64,000 bases of DNA from the NCBI RefSeq assembly GCF_023101765.2, contig NC_064227.1, positions 2,985,592 through 3,049,591 of the forward strand, in the 5' to 3' direction. Below the pieces are notes generated by a model, which saw nothing but the letters and a program-made list of their open reading frames with translations, did not search any database and was not told the DNA's origin. Numbering within the stretch: position 1 is the stretch's first letter; every line of letters starts with the position of its first letter. Source of the DNA: Spodoptera frugiperda. Taxonomy: Eukaryota > Arthropoda > Insecta > Lepidoptera > Noctuidae. This document shows positions 39,201 through 54,200 of the stretch, piece by piece. Both the position numbers and the translations under genes were made by a program.

Positions 39201-42200
39201 ATTGAAACCAACCTTCACGGAACATATAATGTCATCCTTATCGCCATCTCCCTCACCCATCACTTCTCCGCTGAGCGGTAATCAAGTCGCAGCCAACCAG
39301 CACCCTCGGCCTCATCAGGGACCACCAAACTGATACATCGAATTATGCAGCCTGGTACTTCCCTGGGCCAAATCAGCGTCTAGGCACAGCACTCTGCAAC
39401 GGTTTGAGGACGTCTTCCTTACGCAGACGACCACTACGCACCTACCCTCGCGCATCTATTCCCCGACTCACCGTGGGACTGCGAGCTTCACTACTCCGAC
39501 TCACTGGAGTATCGCCCTGCACCGCTCACCCGACTCACTGGGCATTCAGCGGCACAGTTCCGACTCACTGGAACTAAGGGACATTCTACACTGGCTCTGG
39601 CACCGCTCATCTCAAGCATCGACAGCCGTCTCAACAGGATCGACCTCCGGTCACACATTGACAAGTGACAAGTGACAGATGACAGAAGTCGCACATAGAC
39701 TATCGACGAGCAAATCAACGGATGACGTCATAAATATCCTGCATCGCACATACAAAGTTTACATGCGAATTAACACGGATAGAAAATCCCAACGAACAAC
39801 AGTTGGGCAGAAAGCCCGCCAGGCTGATCACCTCGCCTGGTCGGAGGATCCTCCTTTGTTTAGGGAACTTTACTCGCTGTTCCCTAAACTACCAACGACT
39901 AGTACCAATGTGACTTTTTTCCGAGTTATATGTACTTTCTAAGATTATTTACCTAGACAACACTGACAAAATGTGAAGGAAAAGGTTCGTTCATTCAAGC
40001 GTGATGATTAATGCTCAAACGTTCTCCGTATAAGAAGAGTTTGTTGATGTGCCATCTATTACTGGTTGCCTTTTGGACAGAAACGTTAACAAACCGCTTT
40101 CCATTATGAAATACATATATCTTAGTCTGTTATTTTATAAGGTGGTTAAAAATCTTTTATAACAAAAATCAAAGGACGATAATCTTCACCATGTTTTGTA
40201 AAGTCTTCTAAAGATGTACTTGAATACAATATTAATACCAAAACAATCAAACGTCACTCATCCTTAAGATGCCTGATCCTAAAGATTGAAATATTTCTGT
40301 CTCAACCATATCCCTTAAAAGAACAAAGACAGAATAAGGCAAAGAGGCGACTTCAAATTGAGGACTGTAAGTGTTCCTTGAATTCGATAAGAGGCAGATT
40401 TCATCCATAATATCCTTTTCAAGTGACGTCGAAGTCCTTTATTGGCAAATAGACTTTTCGTGAAAAAGGATCTTGGGATGTATTCCTTGGTTGGATCAAA
40501 CATGGTACTTCATTTTTATCTCCTGTTTCGTGGGTTCGTTTACAAATATACAAGTTCATATACACATGACATGACACGAAACAACAATTTGTGGATCATA
40601 CAAAGAGTTGCTCCGTGCGAAACCCTACACGTTACGCAGCAGCCAGTTTACCCAGCAAATTCTCCGTAATATCTCACAGAGGCAAAAATCACAACCGATG
40701 TAATGGTAAAGCTCTTAAAATTATATGTTACGTGTCTAAACTTATTGATTCCCGGGCAACCCTTTCTATATTATAGACCTCTATTTTTACTTTAGGGAAA
40801 TAATCTCACATTTTCATCACAAACAGACCTCCACATGTCCTTCTAAAAGCCTGTACAGTTTATGACCCAATTTAATACGTCCTTGACCTCCTTCGCTATA
40901 TAAAGCCTCCTGACCCATTTTCCTGTGTGTTTTACTAAGCCCCAAGGCTGTATAAAATAGGTTGATTGAATACAAACGTTTTGCTATTTATATTTGAGGA
41001 GTTATCGGATCACTTGTGGAGCTGAGGTTCGGGTATGCTTGTTGCGGTCGATATTTTGATGGAAGATTATTGTTTAAGTCTTGCTATGTGAAGTGTTACT
41101 TGTAATGTAATAGTAGATGTTTATAGATGTATCTAACTGACCTATCTGGAAGTCATTGGGGAGGTCTGAATGTTAAGACTGCCCTCGTTGATCAAGTGCT
41201 CGCAAGTGCGACTGCCGGACAAGAGGTTTGATTCCTGGGTCGGGCAAAGTATTAGCTGGAGCTTTTGCCATTAACAATTTTCTTTCGGTAGTTAATGATT
41301 TAAGTAGTTTTACGGAATTGATTGTATCCGTCGGTTAGAAAAAGTATTATAGTGTTTAGCATGTAATATGGATACCGTTATCTACTTCATTACCCATAAA
41401 TGACCGCTATCTACTTGAATATGGTTTATTATACTTCCCAACTGTAGCAATAGCAGCTGTTTTCTTTATCAAAAACCCAGCGAACTGTTTCGCCACCAAT
41501 GATTTCCCAGTTTCCTGCTTTTCTCTTAAATTTTTCCTGAATTTTTTTTTGCTATAAACCTCACGGAGCCCGAGAGCTTTCGACGAATGCAAAACCGTGG
41601 AAATCGGTTCGTGCGTTCTGGAGTTATAGCGTCAGGAAGGAAAACCCGACTTATTTTTATATAATAGATTAGCTGTTTCATTGCTAACCTTCCATTTAAG
41701 GTCAAACGGTTACAGGTTTATGCTCATGAAGGTCATAAAGATTAGAATCTTCCTGACCTTGTAGACATTTATCAGGCTTCAGGCTTGAATGCGTTTAGAT
41801 TGAACCGGAAGGCAATGTAGTTAAAATTATGAAATAGTTATAAAACATTCAAGAATGTTTTTGATGAATAGGAAATTAAATATCTGTTCAGAACTTCTAA
41901 TAAAGCAAGCAAAGAATAAGAAAGATAAATAAAAGTGTATTTGGAATTGTAAAATTATGTTTTTTGATATTATTATTTGTATTTGCAATAGCGACTGCCG
42001 GGCAAGGGGTTTCGGGTTCGATTCCCGTGTCGGGCAAAGTATTACTGGGTTAATTTCGATTATTCGAAAATTTCTCAGTAGTAGCACAGATTTTGGAAAT
42101 CTGCCCGGTATATGGCAATAGGCTCACCCCCTATTACATGAGACTTATAACACAAATGATGTAAAGTGGATGTACATTGTACAATGGCATTACGTGCCGT

Positions 42201-45200
42201 AATGTGCACCTCTGCCTACCCCTTCGAGGATAAAAGGCGTTGCATTGCATCATTTGTATAATCGTTTCTTATCACTACTTGAAATATCAATACTTTTGTA
42301 ACATTAGCTTCCGAAATTCCGTCAATCAAACTTACAATAATTCATAAGGCAATCACTTTGGATCGATTGGCATTTGTTAACCCAAATCGTCCAGTTAGCA
42401 ACAGGCTGGTTTGAAGGGAAACACCCTGAATAAACATAAATGACGTCATACCTCCTCTTCTGACTACAAGCGCAAAAAATGCGTGTCCCAAATGTACTCT
42501 GCCCCATTTTTACTCAATCATTATTTGCATAATTTGATTAGGCTTTTTCGTGACGTGAATGAAAAACAAGTACATTTTATCTTGGTTGTGTATTTTATGA
42601 GATCCGGAGCTGCGGACTACCTAGCGGATTTACCGGGGCTCCGGCTTGAAAAGCAGGAGTAGGAATGGGGTGGTTTTTAGTCAGTAAGAGTCTGACACTC
42701 CCTCTCGCCTCGCTCAAAGCGGGAGAAGGGATTGGATGATTTTCCTCCCTTAACAAAAAATATATTTATTATGAAAGAGGTCGGGCCGATAAATATTTTG
42801 TTTTTTGTTTGTACTTTTATGGATGAGTATTATCTTGTCAGACCTAGATTTATGTTGATTTAGGTAAGGTATTGTGAATCTGACTTTATCTAATATTGTC
42901 TAGACTCTTTCAAATTACTCTGGTATTCCAATTTAAATAATGGAAGGGAATTTGTGTTTTGTATTTTTTGAGCCATCGCGTTTCTGTCGTGATCACTGTT
43001 TCAATGTAAGCGTTTCATATTCAAGGTATGGTAAAACCTATTAACCGCAACAATGTCACGCCTTTTATCCCCGAAGGGGTAGGCAGAGATACACATTACG
43101 GCAACGGCGACATAAAACCTATTAATTCCATCAATAATCACTTTTGTATAATATGAGAAGGCTATTTAACAAAGGCCTAAAACCTTACAAAAATAAAACC
43201 CTAAAAAAAGCGACTGCACGGTTAGTGCGTTGGCTGGGTAATTGGCTGCCGCGCTACGGGTAGCGGGTTCGATTCCCGCACGGAGCAACTCTTTGTGTAA
43301 TCCACAAATTCTTGTTTCGGGTCTGGGTATGTGTATGTGAACTTATATGTTTGTAAACGCACCCACGACACAGGAGAAAATCCTAATGTGAGGCAAAGTT
43401 ATTTTTAGAAAAAAAAGCAAACAAAGGCCTGAACACTATCAAAAAATAGCGATTCATTTCTTCACTTCTTCACATTCTAGTACCTACATTGAACATTTTT
43501 TCTTTGTCCCCAGAACGGTCTCAACGCCATCCATCTTGCTTCCAAAGATGGCCACGTGGAAGTTGTCAGGGAGCTGCTGGATCGAGGAGCTGCCATCGAT
43601 GCAGCCACCAAGAAAGGCAACACTGCTCTGCACATCGCATCTCTTGCAGGGCAGGAGGCGGTTGTCAAACTGCTCGTGCAGAATTCTGCACAGGTAAGCA
43701 CAAAAAAATATCCTCATGACTAGTCTTACTATTATAAGTGTATAGGTGTTATTTTTATTCTCTAATAATAACTTTTGATTTATTTCGTTACGAGATCCTT
43801 GACAACTATTCATGTCCCTAAGTCGCGCCGGACTTCAGTGTTCTGGTCTTTTCATGGTTGTATCGACTGTAGATTCTAGCTTACAGGAGTTGAAGCGGTT
43901 TTGAAAGGTTGTGTTACTGCGTGATGGTAGTTAATGACTTACTAGACTTCCTTAAGTAGTCCTTTTAACTTCCTCTCGCCTCACCTAAGGCAGAGAGAAG
44001 TCATTGGACGATTTTCTCTCTCAAAATACAACAAATTTTAATAACGTATCGTCCGAGAAAGGCTACTAAAGATAAATTTTGTTTGAAAGCTACCTCAAAT
44101 TCCATCTCTACTAGCCATTCACCAATAGATAGGTTATTAAGACTGACCATTAATCTTCTTTCGGCTAAGTTAGGGTAGGCTCTGAATTTTAATGACATTT
44201 GGCAGAATGCCAGACCTTCAGACAGAAGTTTGCCCCTGATCGTCTTTTATGCCTGACATAATGGGCTTGAAGTGAACCTATTACATATTGGACTTTCGAA
44301 GACCTACCTAATTTCAAATATTTTTAGTCATGCTTCGCCACGAATGGGCCTGGTGACCGGAATGATTCAATGATACATGGAACAGGAATAGAAATCCGAC
44401 GTGAAACAACGCTTGTGTTGGGTTTCCTTGAGTGGTTACCGATGGCCCAAAAACCCCCTTTCCAATCTTCCCAGTCCTCGGTTCTTCAACAACCCTTAAA
44501 TTCCTAAACCTCAAAAGGCTTGCAACGCACTTGTAACGTATCTGGTGTTTCGGGTGTCCATGGGCGGCAGCGATTGCTTACCATCAAGTGATCTATCTGC
44601 TCAGTTGTATACAAACATTAAAAAAATACGATCATTTGTTTGTAAGAATGATACTTTAGCAGTGAAATAGTAAAAAACCAAAGATCAAGAGCAATTGAAC
44701 AGCTCAATCTATGACTACTAACATATGACTATAAACTCAACAAACTACCCAATTTAACTTGTGACCAACCATTTCAAAATAACAAGTCCAAATGAAATAT
44801 AAGCATAAATGGATTACATCAATCCCAGCTATAAATACGATAATAGTGCAGTTTCCATGGAAAAAGATGTATCATGGAAACCCAAAATTGAAACACATAA
44901 CATTAAAATAACCGCATCGAACTGAAAGACAAATAACATTAACCAGTGCCAAAAGAAAGAAATAAGAAACTAAAGTTCAAGGGTAAGTGGAGGAACATAC
45001 AAACATGACAATAAAGAAACTGGAAACGATTCAAACAAACATAAAAGGAAGGAAAATATCAAAGAAGGCAAAATAAACGATGAAAAGATTGCGAATACTG
45101 AACTAATGCCTTTGGATCTAAGGTCAAGACTTACACTATAAAATACGTTCAAAAGGAATTTACCTAAGATTACTAATACTAATGGCTATTATAAGTCAGT

Positions 45201-48200
45201 AAGACTTATAATGGCTATTGCTAATAGCTGACATGTAAGTGAATCTTTTCTCTTAGTTATAATAAGGCCAAATTTTCTTCAGAAGTAGACGTATTTAAGA
45301 TTCCGGAGCTGCGGACTACCTAGCGGGTTAACCGGGGCTCCGGCTCGAAAAGCAGGAGTAGGAACGGTGTGGTTTTAGTCAGTAAGAGTCTGATACCCTC
45401 TCTCGCGTCGCCTAAGGCAGGGGAGTCATTGGATAAGTGTTTCCCCCTTAAAAGAGATAGACGTTTCATCATGATGATACAAAAGCATTATGTCATGATT
45501 TTAGTTTTTATCTCCGCTGATGTTTGGAATTTTGATTACAAATTCCCAATCTTAAGAAAAAGTGTTCCAGACTGCCCGGTTTGGTAAATGACTCGCTGCT
45601 AATACAACATTGGTGATCCCAATCACCCCAGTGTAGGACTTCCAAGAAAAACAATTACAAAACGATATAAAAAGAATATGAATTAGTAAACAAACAGTAA
45701 CATCTGGTTGGGCTCGTGTATACGAACAAAGTTGGGAAAGGAATGATGAATCACATGAGTTATGCCAACTAATGACCTATCATGTTCGGGCTAATACATT
45801 GCTTTTGGAAATAAAGAAACGGAGAAGTTTTCCTGAACTTCTCATGATCGAGAATCAGGAATAGACTTTCGGGGGCTGACGAAGAATTAAAGGACTTTAC
45901 GATTTTCTCCATTGAAATTGTATCTAGTGTATAGCAAATATGGACCCGATTATGTCCTAAAATTAGCCACCAAGAGACATCGTTTTTTCTATAAAGCAAC
46001 TGTGATCCACATACCTTCTTATAAGGGTGGGGATTGCTGCGGTCTGCCTAGCTGGTTATCGGAGCTCCGGCTTGCAAAGCTGGAGTTAGAACGTGGTGGG
46101 TTTTAGTCAGAGTGTGACACTCTCTTGCCTCTCCTAAGACGGGAGAAGTCAAGGAATGATATTTCCCTTTCACAAAAGGGTGGGAATTATGACAAGCCTA
46201 AAGATGGCTGCTGGATGGATGCTATTGCTTATTGGTATATCATCATCAGGTGGTATACCACCTGCTTAGCATTCATACATGAGATTTTAAACACAACTGA
46301 CAAACATAGATTTTAGATTAAACATATTAAAAATCGTTAAAGTAAAGAGAGTAGGGAGGCCTTTGCCTTGCAGCGGGACGACCATGCCTGAAAATAAGAT
46401 AAGTAAATAAATAATAATAAGAATGATTAATAATAAGAAAAATTTTAGATATCTAAAATTTAAACTGTGGTAGATAGTGGTATATTAGAATTGGTTTTTA
46501 ACCGTTGTGACTGTTAATACAAATAAAGAAATAAATGATGAATCATAAGATTTATGGAAATAGAAGCTAATAATATAATCAATCGTATAGCAACCAAATG
46601 AATTGCTTTTAGAAATAAAAGAAAAAGAAAAGTGTCTAATAAATTATTAGATGCGAGACTTGCTTATGAGATGACTCAACCTGTTTTGGTCGAAGTTTTC
46701 GTACTATTATATCGTTCTGACTCATCTCCCTTTTTGTAGATACTGTTACTTTTTATTAGGGCTATTTTTCCAGGATTTTCTTTGTGTGACATGACCCGTA
46801 CACTTGTTTAACTAAATTGAATGAATTATTCCCATAAAATATGTTTTTATTCATCCATATTTTGCTGTGCCCGATAGTGTTCGTAATTGTGACTTAATAT
46901 TGTATTTTCAACACCTTTGTACATTATGGATGCAATCAATACTTGAATACTTGAATATCTATCAGTATCTTAGTTTGCTGTAGATTGTGCTTACATTATT
47001 GAATTACCCCCTTCCCAATCCCCGATTCCCTAATAACTCTAAAACTCCTAAATCCCAAATGGTCGGCAACGCACTTGTTACGCTTTTGGTGTTTCAAGTG
47101 TACATGGGCTGCGGCGATTGCTTACCATTGGTGGTCCGTCGGCTCGTTTACCGGCTTATACCATAAAAAAAACCAAAAAATAATGAACATTTATTAGACA
47201 AGTACAGGTGGTTTTGTAAAACAATTAACATCAGCTATATCACCTTATTTACGAGTAACTTCTAACTTATTATTCATTGGATCTAACAGCGTTGAATCAT
47301 TCTATACCCTTAGTATGACTTTGCGTTACGTTTAAAGTAATCGAAACGAGAGCGCGTTCGGTGCTCTGATAGATTGATTTATTCGAGTTGACCAATCAAA
47401 GAACCATACTAAGGGTTACGTTTAAGTCTATTTCCATTTATCTGATCAAGTTAACCTCTAGTGTTCCTTCATCTTCATCTAGTTTCCACCTCATTGCTTT
47501 CTCTAAACAATTTATTCCAAAGATTCTCACATGTTCATTCTACATGAATGGATATGTTATTGCCAATGATTTATCTACAGTTTGAGTCATTGGTAACTTT
47601 GTGTCAAAGCAAAGTGACGCTAAATGATAAGTCCTTTAGGTTACTATTTAGTTTACATATCTGTATTGTGATTGAGATGATTCAATTAATAGGTATCTAT
47701 GGTAAATCCCTATTATTAATACTGTGATCCTGTGTCGAATAAACTAAAATAATTGATACTGTTGGAATCAGTCAAACATTTAAATAGTAAAAGAAAAGAA
47801 GAATAATCTCTTTAGTCAAACAAAAATCGTGCTATCATTAATTCGCTCCTTAGCTAAGCGAAAGAAAGACAAACATAACATAACAAAGGAAAGGAAAGTA
47901 ACGAAGATTCGAATAACTGGCGAAAAGTATTATTTGATTGATTTACTCCAAGACTAAAGAAACATAATGTTGTTTACAAAAACCTTGTTCATAACATTGA
48001 TTTTATTTAATAAATCACATTAAATAATCATTGTTCTCCAAAACTAATGATTTCTCTAGAATGTGTCTGTCTGTCTATCCATTTTCATGTATGAATGAAG
48101 TATTCTAGAAAATGACAGACATTTATAATAACAAATACTTGAGGAGCACTTTACTAATCATCGTTTTTGAAAATATTTTGACATTCAAACACATAAACAT

Positions 48201-51200
48201 TGGAATAACGGTCGATATCTGAACATTGTTTATTGAATCGATTCATTGTTTTATTTTCAGAATTTTCGTATATATTGCCGTCAAACGTTTGGCACATAAT
48301 TAATGGTTTTAAGCTTTCGATAATTTTTGTTTTAGAGAGTGGATTTTTTATGAATTATATTATGCTTTTGATGTTTTGCTAATGTTAACTAATACATCAC
48401 GTTGTGTGGCGCTGATTACTTACGAGGCGATTCGTATGTTCCCTGTTTTTTTAAAAGGGGGCAACATTATACAATGACTTCTCCCACCTTGGCTGAGGCG
48501 AGATAGAGTGTCAGACTCTTAATGACTCAAAACCACCCTGATCTTAGGATCGGGCAACCAGGAATCGGAGAAAGCAGGAGTAGTTCTGCTTTGGGTTTGG
48601 GTCGGATTTGATAAATGCACATACTTGTAACTTACACGTATGTCCTTTGCTATGTTTTCTGAAAATGCCTTTTCTTTCCCAGGTCAACATCCAATCTCAG
48701 AATGGCTTCACGCCACTCTATATGGCGGCGCAGGAGAACCACGATGGTGTCGTGAAGTTCTTACTGGCTAATGGAGCCAACCAGAGCCTTGCCACTGAGG
48801 TAAGCAGGATATGGTACATTTACACCATAGGACTTAGATATGCAGATTAATATGAAGTTAATAATTTTTTCATTACTAAAAGACAGTATTTTACACTCTA
48901 GGACATAGTTTCACACATCTCCTTAAAATCCAGTATCAAATTTGTGGATGATACAATGGTTTACTGTGGGAGTAAAACACGTTGCTTTGCAGTCGATTAT
49001 TCAGCCACGGCACTCGTGTCGTGCGTCGTTATTTAGATTAAGTTTTGACTTGTTTCTCTAAATCAAAACCACAATAGTGGAGCCAGCTTTAAAAATGATA
49101 CAAGATGTAATGAAATAATAATCTTTTTGTATACAATCACACTGGATAATGTCGCAATCATTGAGCCTGATCTAATGAACACTAGTCTAGATCATTACTA
49201 AAAACCTTATTTCTTCCAGGATGGCTTCACTCCTCTGGCAGTGGCCATGCAGCAAGGTCATGAGAAGGTGGTAGCAGTTCTTCTAGAAGCTGACACTCGT
49301 GGACGAGTCCGTTTACCAGCGCTGCACATCGCAGCCAAGAAGGATGACGTCAAGGCTGCCAATTTATTGCTTGAGGTTTGTGGATATCCAACTCCTTGTA
49401 TAAAGAGGTAAAAGGGGTAAAAGGGCTTCTCTAAAACCCTCTTCTCTTTGTTGTGGGTGACCCATATAATCCATGGGCGATTATCATTTACCATCAGTGA
49501 TCTATATGCTTGTTTGCCCCTATTCACTTAAATCTGTTGTCTTTTGTTCTGACTGAAGCATTTAAGACATATATTTAAATTGAAGATATAAAGATATACG
49601 GTACTACAAATGATTACTATCCATCTTTGCCGATTTTCAAGCTGCTCCAAGTCTAACTGTCGCACTCAGAGACATTTAATGTTTACTTAAACTATTCCTT
49701 ATTAACGATTTTGTTCCGAAAACAATTGCTAAGTATTGGTTTAACCTTTCGTTTGCGGGAATATGAGACAACAATAGAATACACATTGTGTCTCACACTG
49801 ACCAGTGCTTCAGCATACGACGGGTTAAGCAACCATCAAATGACTCTGAGTACGGTGGTGAGTCACAAATTCCTACTCCCAAACAGAACGAACATAATCC
49901 TGACGTGACTTCAAAGTCTGGCTTCACCCCGCTCCACATCGCGGCTCACTATGGCAACGAGGCTGTTGCCAGACTGCTCCTGGCCAAGGGAGCTGATGTC
50001 AACTGTGCTGCCAAGCACAACATCTGTCCTCTACATGTTGCTGCTAAATGGGGTAAGTAAAACTTAATATTGGATCATCATCATCATTATATCAGCCACA
50101 AAACGTCCACTGCTGTACATATGCCTAATACTTAACCTTGCCCAATTACTTAAACTTAATATTTGCTGTGTTGTAATGTCAGGATAGCATACAATCTTCA
50201 CTACTAAGGGGTTTCGCATTGTAGTGGAGATCAGGCAACAGTGCTCTTTAATCAATTTAATCTGCTCTGTCACGTCTGATAACTGCTCATATAGGAGACC
50301 TAAAGCCAAGCAGAGGATAGCAACAATGTGCTGATGCTAATTATAGTAAAAACTTGAGTCTCAAGGACTTTTCTATCTATAAGTTGCATCAGTTATCCGT
50401 TAAACCACAATGTTAAGTATTGACTTAATGATTATTGATGGTTTATTCATATATCAGGTAAATATGAGTGGTGCAATCACCACAATACTTCTAAAAACCT
50501 CAAAATTCTATCTAGCAGTAGTAGCAACAGGCACTAATGTCATAACAACTTCCAGGAAAAGAAAACATGGTGTCACTTCTATGTGACAATGGGGCCAACG
50601 TCGAGGCCCGCACTAGAGATGGACTCACACCTCTGCACTGCGCTGCGCGGTCAGGCCACGAGAGGGTCGTGGAGGTGCTTCTCGATAGGGGAGCCCCTAT
50701 TACTAGCAAGAGTAAGGTAAGAGACACAAGTAAAACCACATGTCAATTTTAGGAGATTGAATTAACCTCTCGTATGTATCGCTGGTATATAAGACAACAA
50801 TAGAAATATATTGTACCTCGCGTAGATCTGCGTTCTGGCACACGAAGGGTTATTTCTCTCATAGCTGAATAGATGGAGTATTGGTCAGAGAATTGTTATA
50901 TGTTCATAATACTACTTTGATTATATTACCTTCCTTAGACAGGTCTTACTAAATTCATATAACCTTTTTTATGCTCATATGGTTTACATAAAATAATGCG
51001 CAATTTGGATTGGATAACAGGCTTTCATGACAAAATAACAGAGAAATATTGGCAATCTCCATATGAACGTCTAATTCAAAATATTTAGCTTTGATTCTCA
51101 TTCCTTTTTCTCCTCCTACAGAACGGTTTGGCTCCCCTCCACATGGCAGCCCAGGGTGACCACGCTGAAGCCGCTCGAGTGCTGCTGTCCCGTCGAGCCC

Positions 51201-54200
51201 CAGTCGATGACGTCACTGTGGATTACCTCACAGCTTTGCATGTCGCGGCCCATTGTGGACATGCTAAAGTTGCTAAACTTTTATTGGATAGGTGAGATTT
51301 TTATAAACATCTTGAACTTATGTAACCTGTCCGTACGTCAAGCTATTTGATGGTTGTGTGATATCTTCTTTTCCTATTTGAAACGTTTTCATTGTTATAA
51401 CCCACTAATAAACTCCTGATTCCCTCATATCTTTCTTTATACAGTCCATAATTTCTGTATCGTCATCTATTTCATTAACACCACTTGCTTTTTTTCCTGC
51501 CTCTACCTTAAAATGTCGATGATCTCTTCCTCCCTCTACCTGAAAGAGATGAAAGTATACTAAATTTTAAACATATTTTATGCTTCGCAGGAACGCAGAC
51601 GCAAATGCGCGCGCTCTAAACGGATTTACCCCACTGCACATCGCGTGCAAGAAGAACAGGATCAAGGTGGTGGAACTACTGCTCAAGTATGGTGCCAGTA
51701 AGTAATCTTCTGAGGAGTATATATTCTGAGGATATAGAGTTTTTTTACATTTGATGGGTCAATGTTTGGCCGCTATCTCGCCTGATGGTAAGTGACGATG
51801 CGGCCTACGATGGAGCACGTCTGCCCATTAGCAACCTATTCACTCGGGCTTTGAAGACGCCCAGGTTATATCCATCAAGAAACACAGGCTCCGGCAAGGA
51901 GTTCCACTCCCTAGCAGTTCGCACAAGGCAGCTTGAAACGAAGCGCTTCGTGCGAGTGGGTGGGATATCTATCATGAAGCGGTGGCGCTTTGCTGATTGT
52001 CTTCTGGTATGGATGATGGAAAGGACTAAGCGGAATCAAGTTGTGCAATTCCCCCGCACACTCTCTGAAATGTATCCGGTTCTGTTAGGACTTCTTTTTC
52101 TTTTTCTAATCACATTCTTCTTTCATTAGGTATACAAGCCACCACAGAATCAGGACTGACTCCTCTCCACGTGGCTGCGTTCATGGGCTGCATGAACATC
52201 GTGATCTACCTGCTGCAGCATGAAGCCAACCCTGATGTACCCACTGTCAGGGGAGAGACACCCTTGCATTTGGCTGCGAGGGCCAACCAGGTAACGCAAT
52301 TTTACATTCTCCATCCCCAAATTCACAATTTCGATAACCCGGCAACTCTAACTAAACTATGGTAGATAATTTTATTGTTTCATCAGGTGTAGTCTATTAT
52401 ACGGACCTTGTGGAGTCTAGAACAAATTTCCGTGCGTTTAGGCGTTTTTGCCATACCTATTATTGGAAGCAAGTATAACAGCTCACACATAGGACCCACT
52501 TAGTTTTAAGTAAAATTTCCGTGGTGCTTGGCGACTGGGCTTCTCCCAGTTGTGCAGTCTCTTTTGTGCCTTTAGGCTTAAGTCATTCTGTCTCCTACAT
52601 TAAATTCACCGAGGGAAGTGGAAACTATCGTTTTCTTTTTCTTCTTCTCTAATAACTTCTTTAAATTTGTTTCGTAACGGGATCCAAAGACTCATGTCCG
52701 AAGAAGACTCACTCATGTGAAGAAAGGATTCATGTCCCTGTCACGCGCCGGACTTCAGTGTTCCGGTGTTTTCATGGTTGTATGGGAGGTTGTGGCGGGC
52801 TTGTCCCATTAAAAATGCAACTCCTTTAGTGTTGCACGTGTTATGTATGGCGCTAGTTGCTTACAGAGTTTTGAAAGAGTTGATACTGTCATAATGATAA
52901 TAAAAACATCTTTTTTGTTTGAGAGTTTATCATCTATATTCTATTCCAGACTGACATTATCCGAATCCTACTCCGCAATGGTGCAGCAGTGGAAGCTAAG
53001 GCCAGGGAACGCCAGACCCCACTGCACATTGCTTCTCGGCTCGGCAACGTCGACATTGCAGTGCTGTTACTGCAACACGGCGCTGACGTACGAGCTATGA
53101 CGGCAGACCATTACAACCCACTGCATATTGCTGCTAAACAGCATAATCATGATGTAAGTTATTTTGTCTAGAAACTCCTTAAACACAGAGTAAACATGTA
53201 ACTAGTCAGAATCAGATATCACGAGGTCAGGATATCCTTCAAGAGCTGTGGATTTTCCTGGTTAAGTCCATGCATGTAGATATCTTTCCAGGCTATGATG
53301 TACCTTGGACATTTTGATATAGTTCTGATTAACCATTGTAAAAAAACGTAAAACAAAATTTATTAAACTGATCAACTTGAACTTTTGTTCAAGTTATAAG
53401 TTTTTAAACTGACATAGTCACTAACACTAATATTAGAACTTAAGACGGGATATGTACCGTCGTTGTAAGTTCTAATGTTTGTTCAAGTTTAATAAATTTT
53501 GTGCTATCAAATGTCTACTTCACGATCACGCAACATATTGCAAATAATATTACTTTTCGCAGGTCGCCGCAGCTCTAATTGAACACAACGCTCCATTGAC
53601 AGCGACTACAAAGAAGGGCTTTACAGCGCTGCATCTAGCCGCTAAATATGGCAATTTGAAGGTACGTGTAGAATACTTACATACATTTTATAGTTCAGAA
53701 TAGATATTAGTGATAACCTGGCTATTATCATTTAAAGTGTATAAATATAAAGAAGATTTAACTATACTCCATCTTTTACTTGACCCAATTATAAAATCAT
53801 TACTAGTATTTGCCCATCATCACAGTTTTCGCACAAGTTTTAGTCTATACCTTGAATTATCTTTTAGATCTTTAGTTTTTTTACACTTTAGAAGGTGGGC
53901 GTTATTATTGTATCTCAATAACAATCTTCAATGTTTAGGTGGCGAATCTATTACTGGCTCATGGTGCCTCCCCTGACCAAGCGGGCAAGAATGGCATGAC
54001 ACCACTCCACATCGCTGCCCAGTACGACCAGCAAGCTGTTGCCACTACACTCTTGGAGAAAGGAGCTGATGCTAAGGTCAGTATTGATGGAAATGAAAAA
54101 GGAGACCGTTTGATAGTTAGAAAAACTAATTTGTTTATAAGTAAAGAAGGAACCGGTGAAGTATCCTTTCATTAAAAAGGAAGGACCCTCGGACCTGATA

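Larger units (their letters stand above)
36210..43513 (+). other. Ankyrin intron 2 (7.3 kb)
   Basis: It contains a local duplication (36270-36682), a CRE-like cluster near 37.1 kb, an LTR-like element (38951-39886) and several SINEs. Nothing is recognised in 36690-37080, 37140-38040, 40060-40510, 40670-41175, 41270-41980 and 42250-42600. Confidence 0.75.
43694..48682 (+). other. Ankyrin intron 3 (5.0 kb)
   Basis: Holds D-, C- and MITE-type repeats listed separately. Nothing recognised in 44613-45220, 45455-46030, 46175-46990 and 47420-48450. Confidence 0.75.

Noticed and set aside
43207..43280. Possible functional tRNA gene (A- and B-box-like sequence)
   Set aside because: No closing acceptor stem, and the sequence continues into a SINE body that recurs at least six more times; it is the head of SINE family B.
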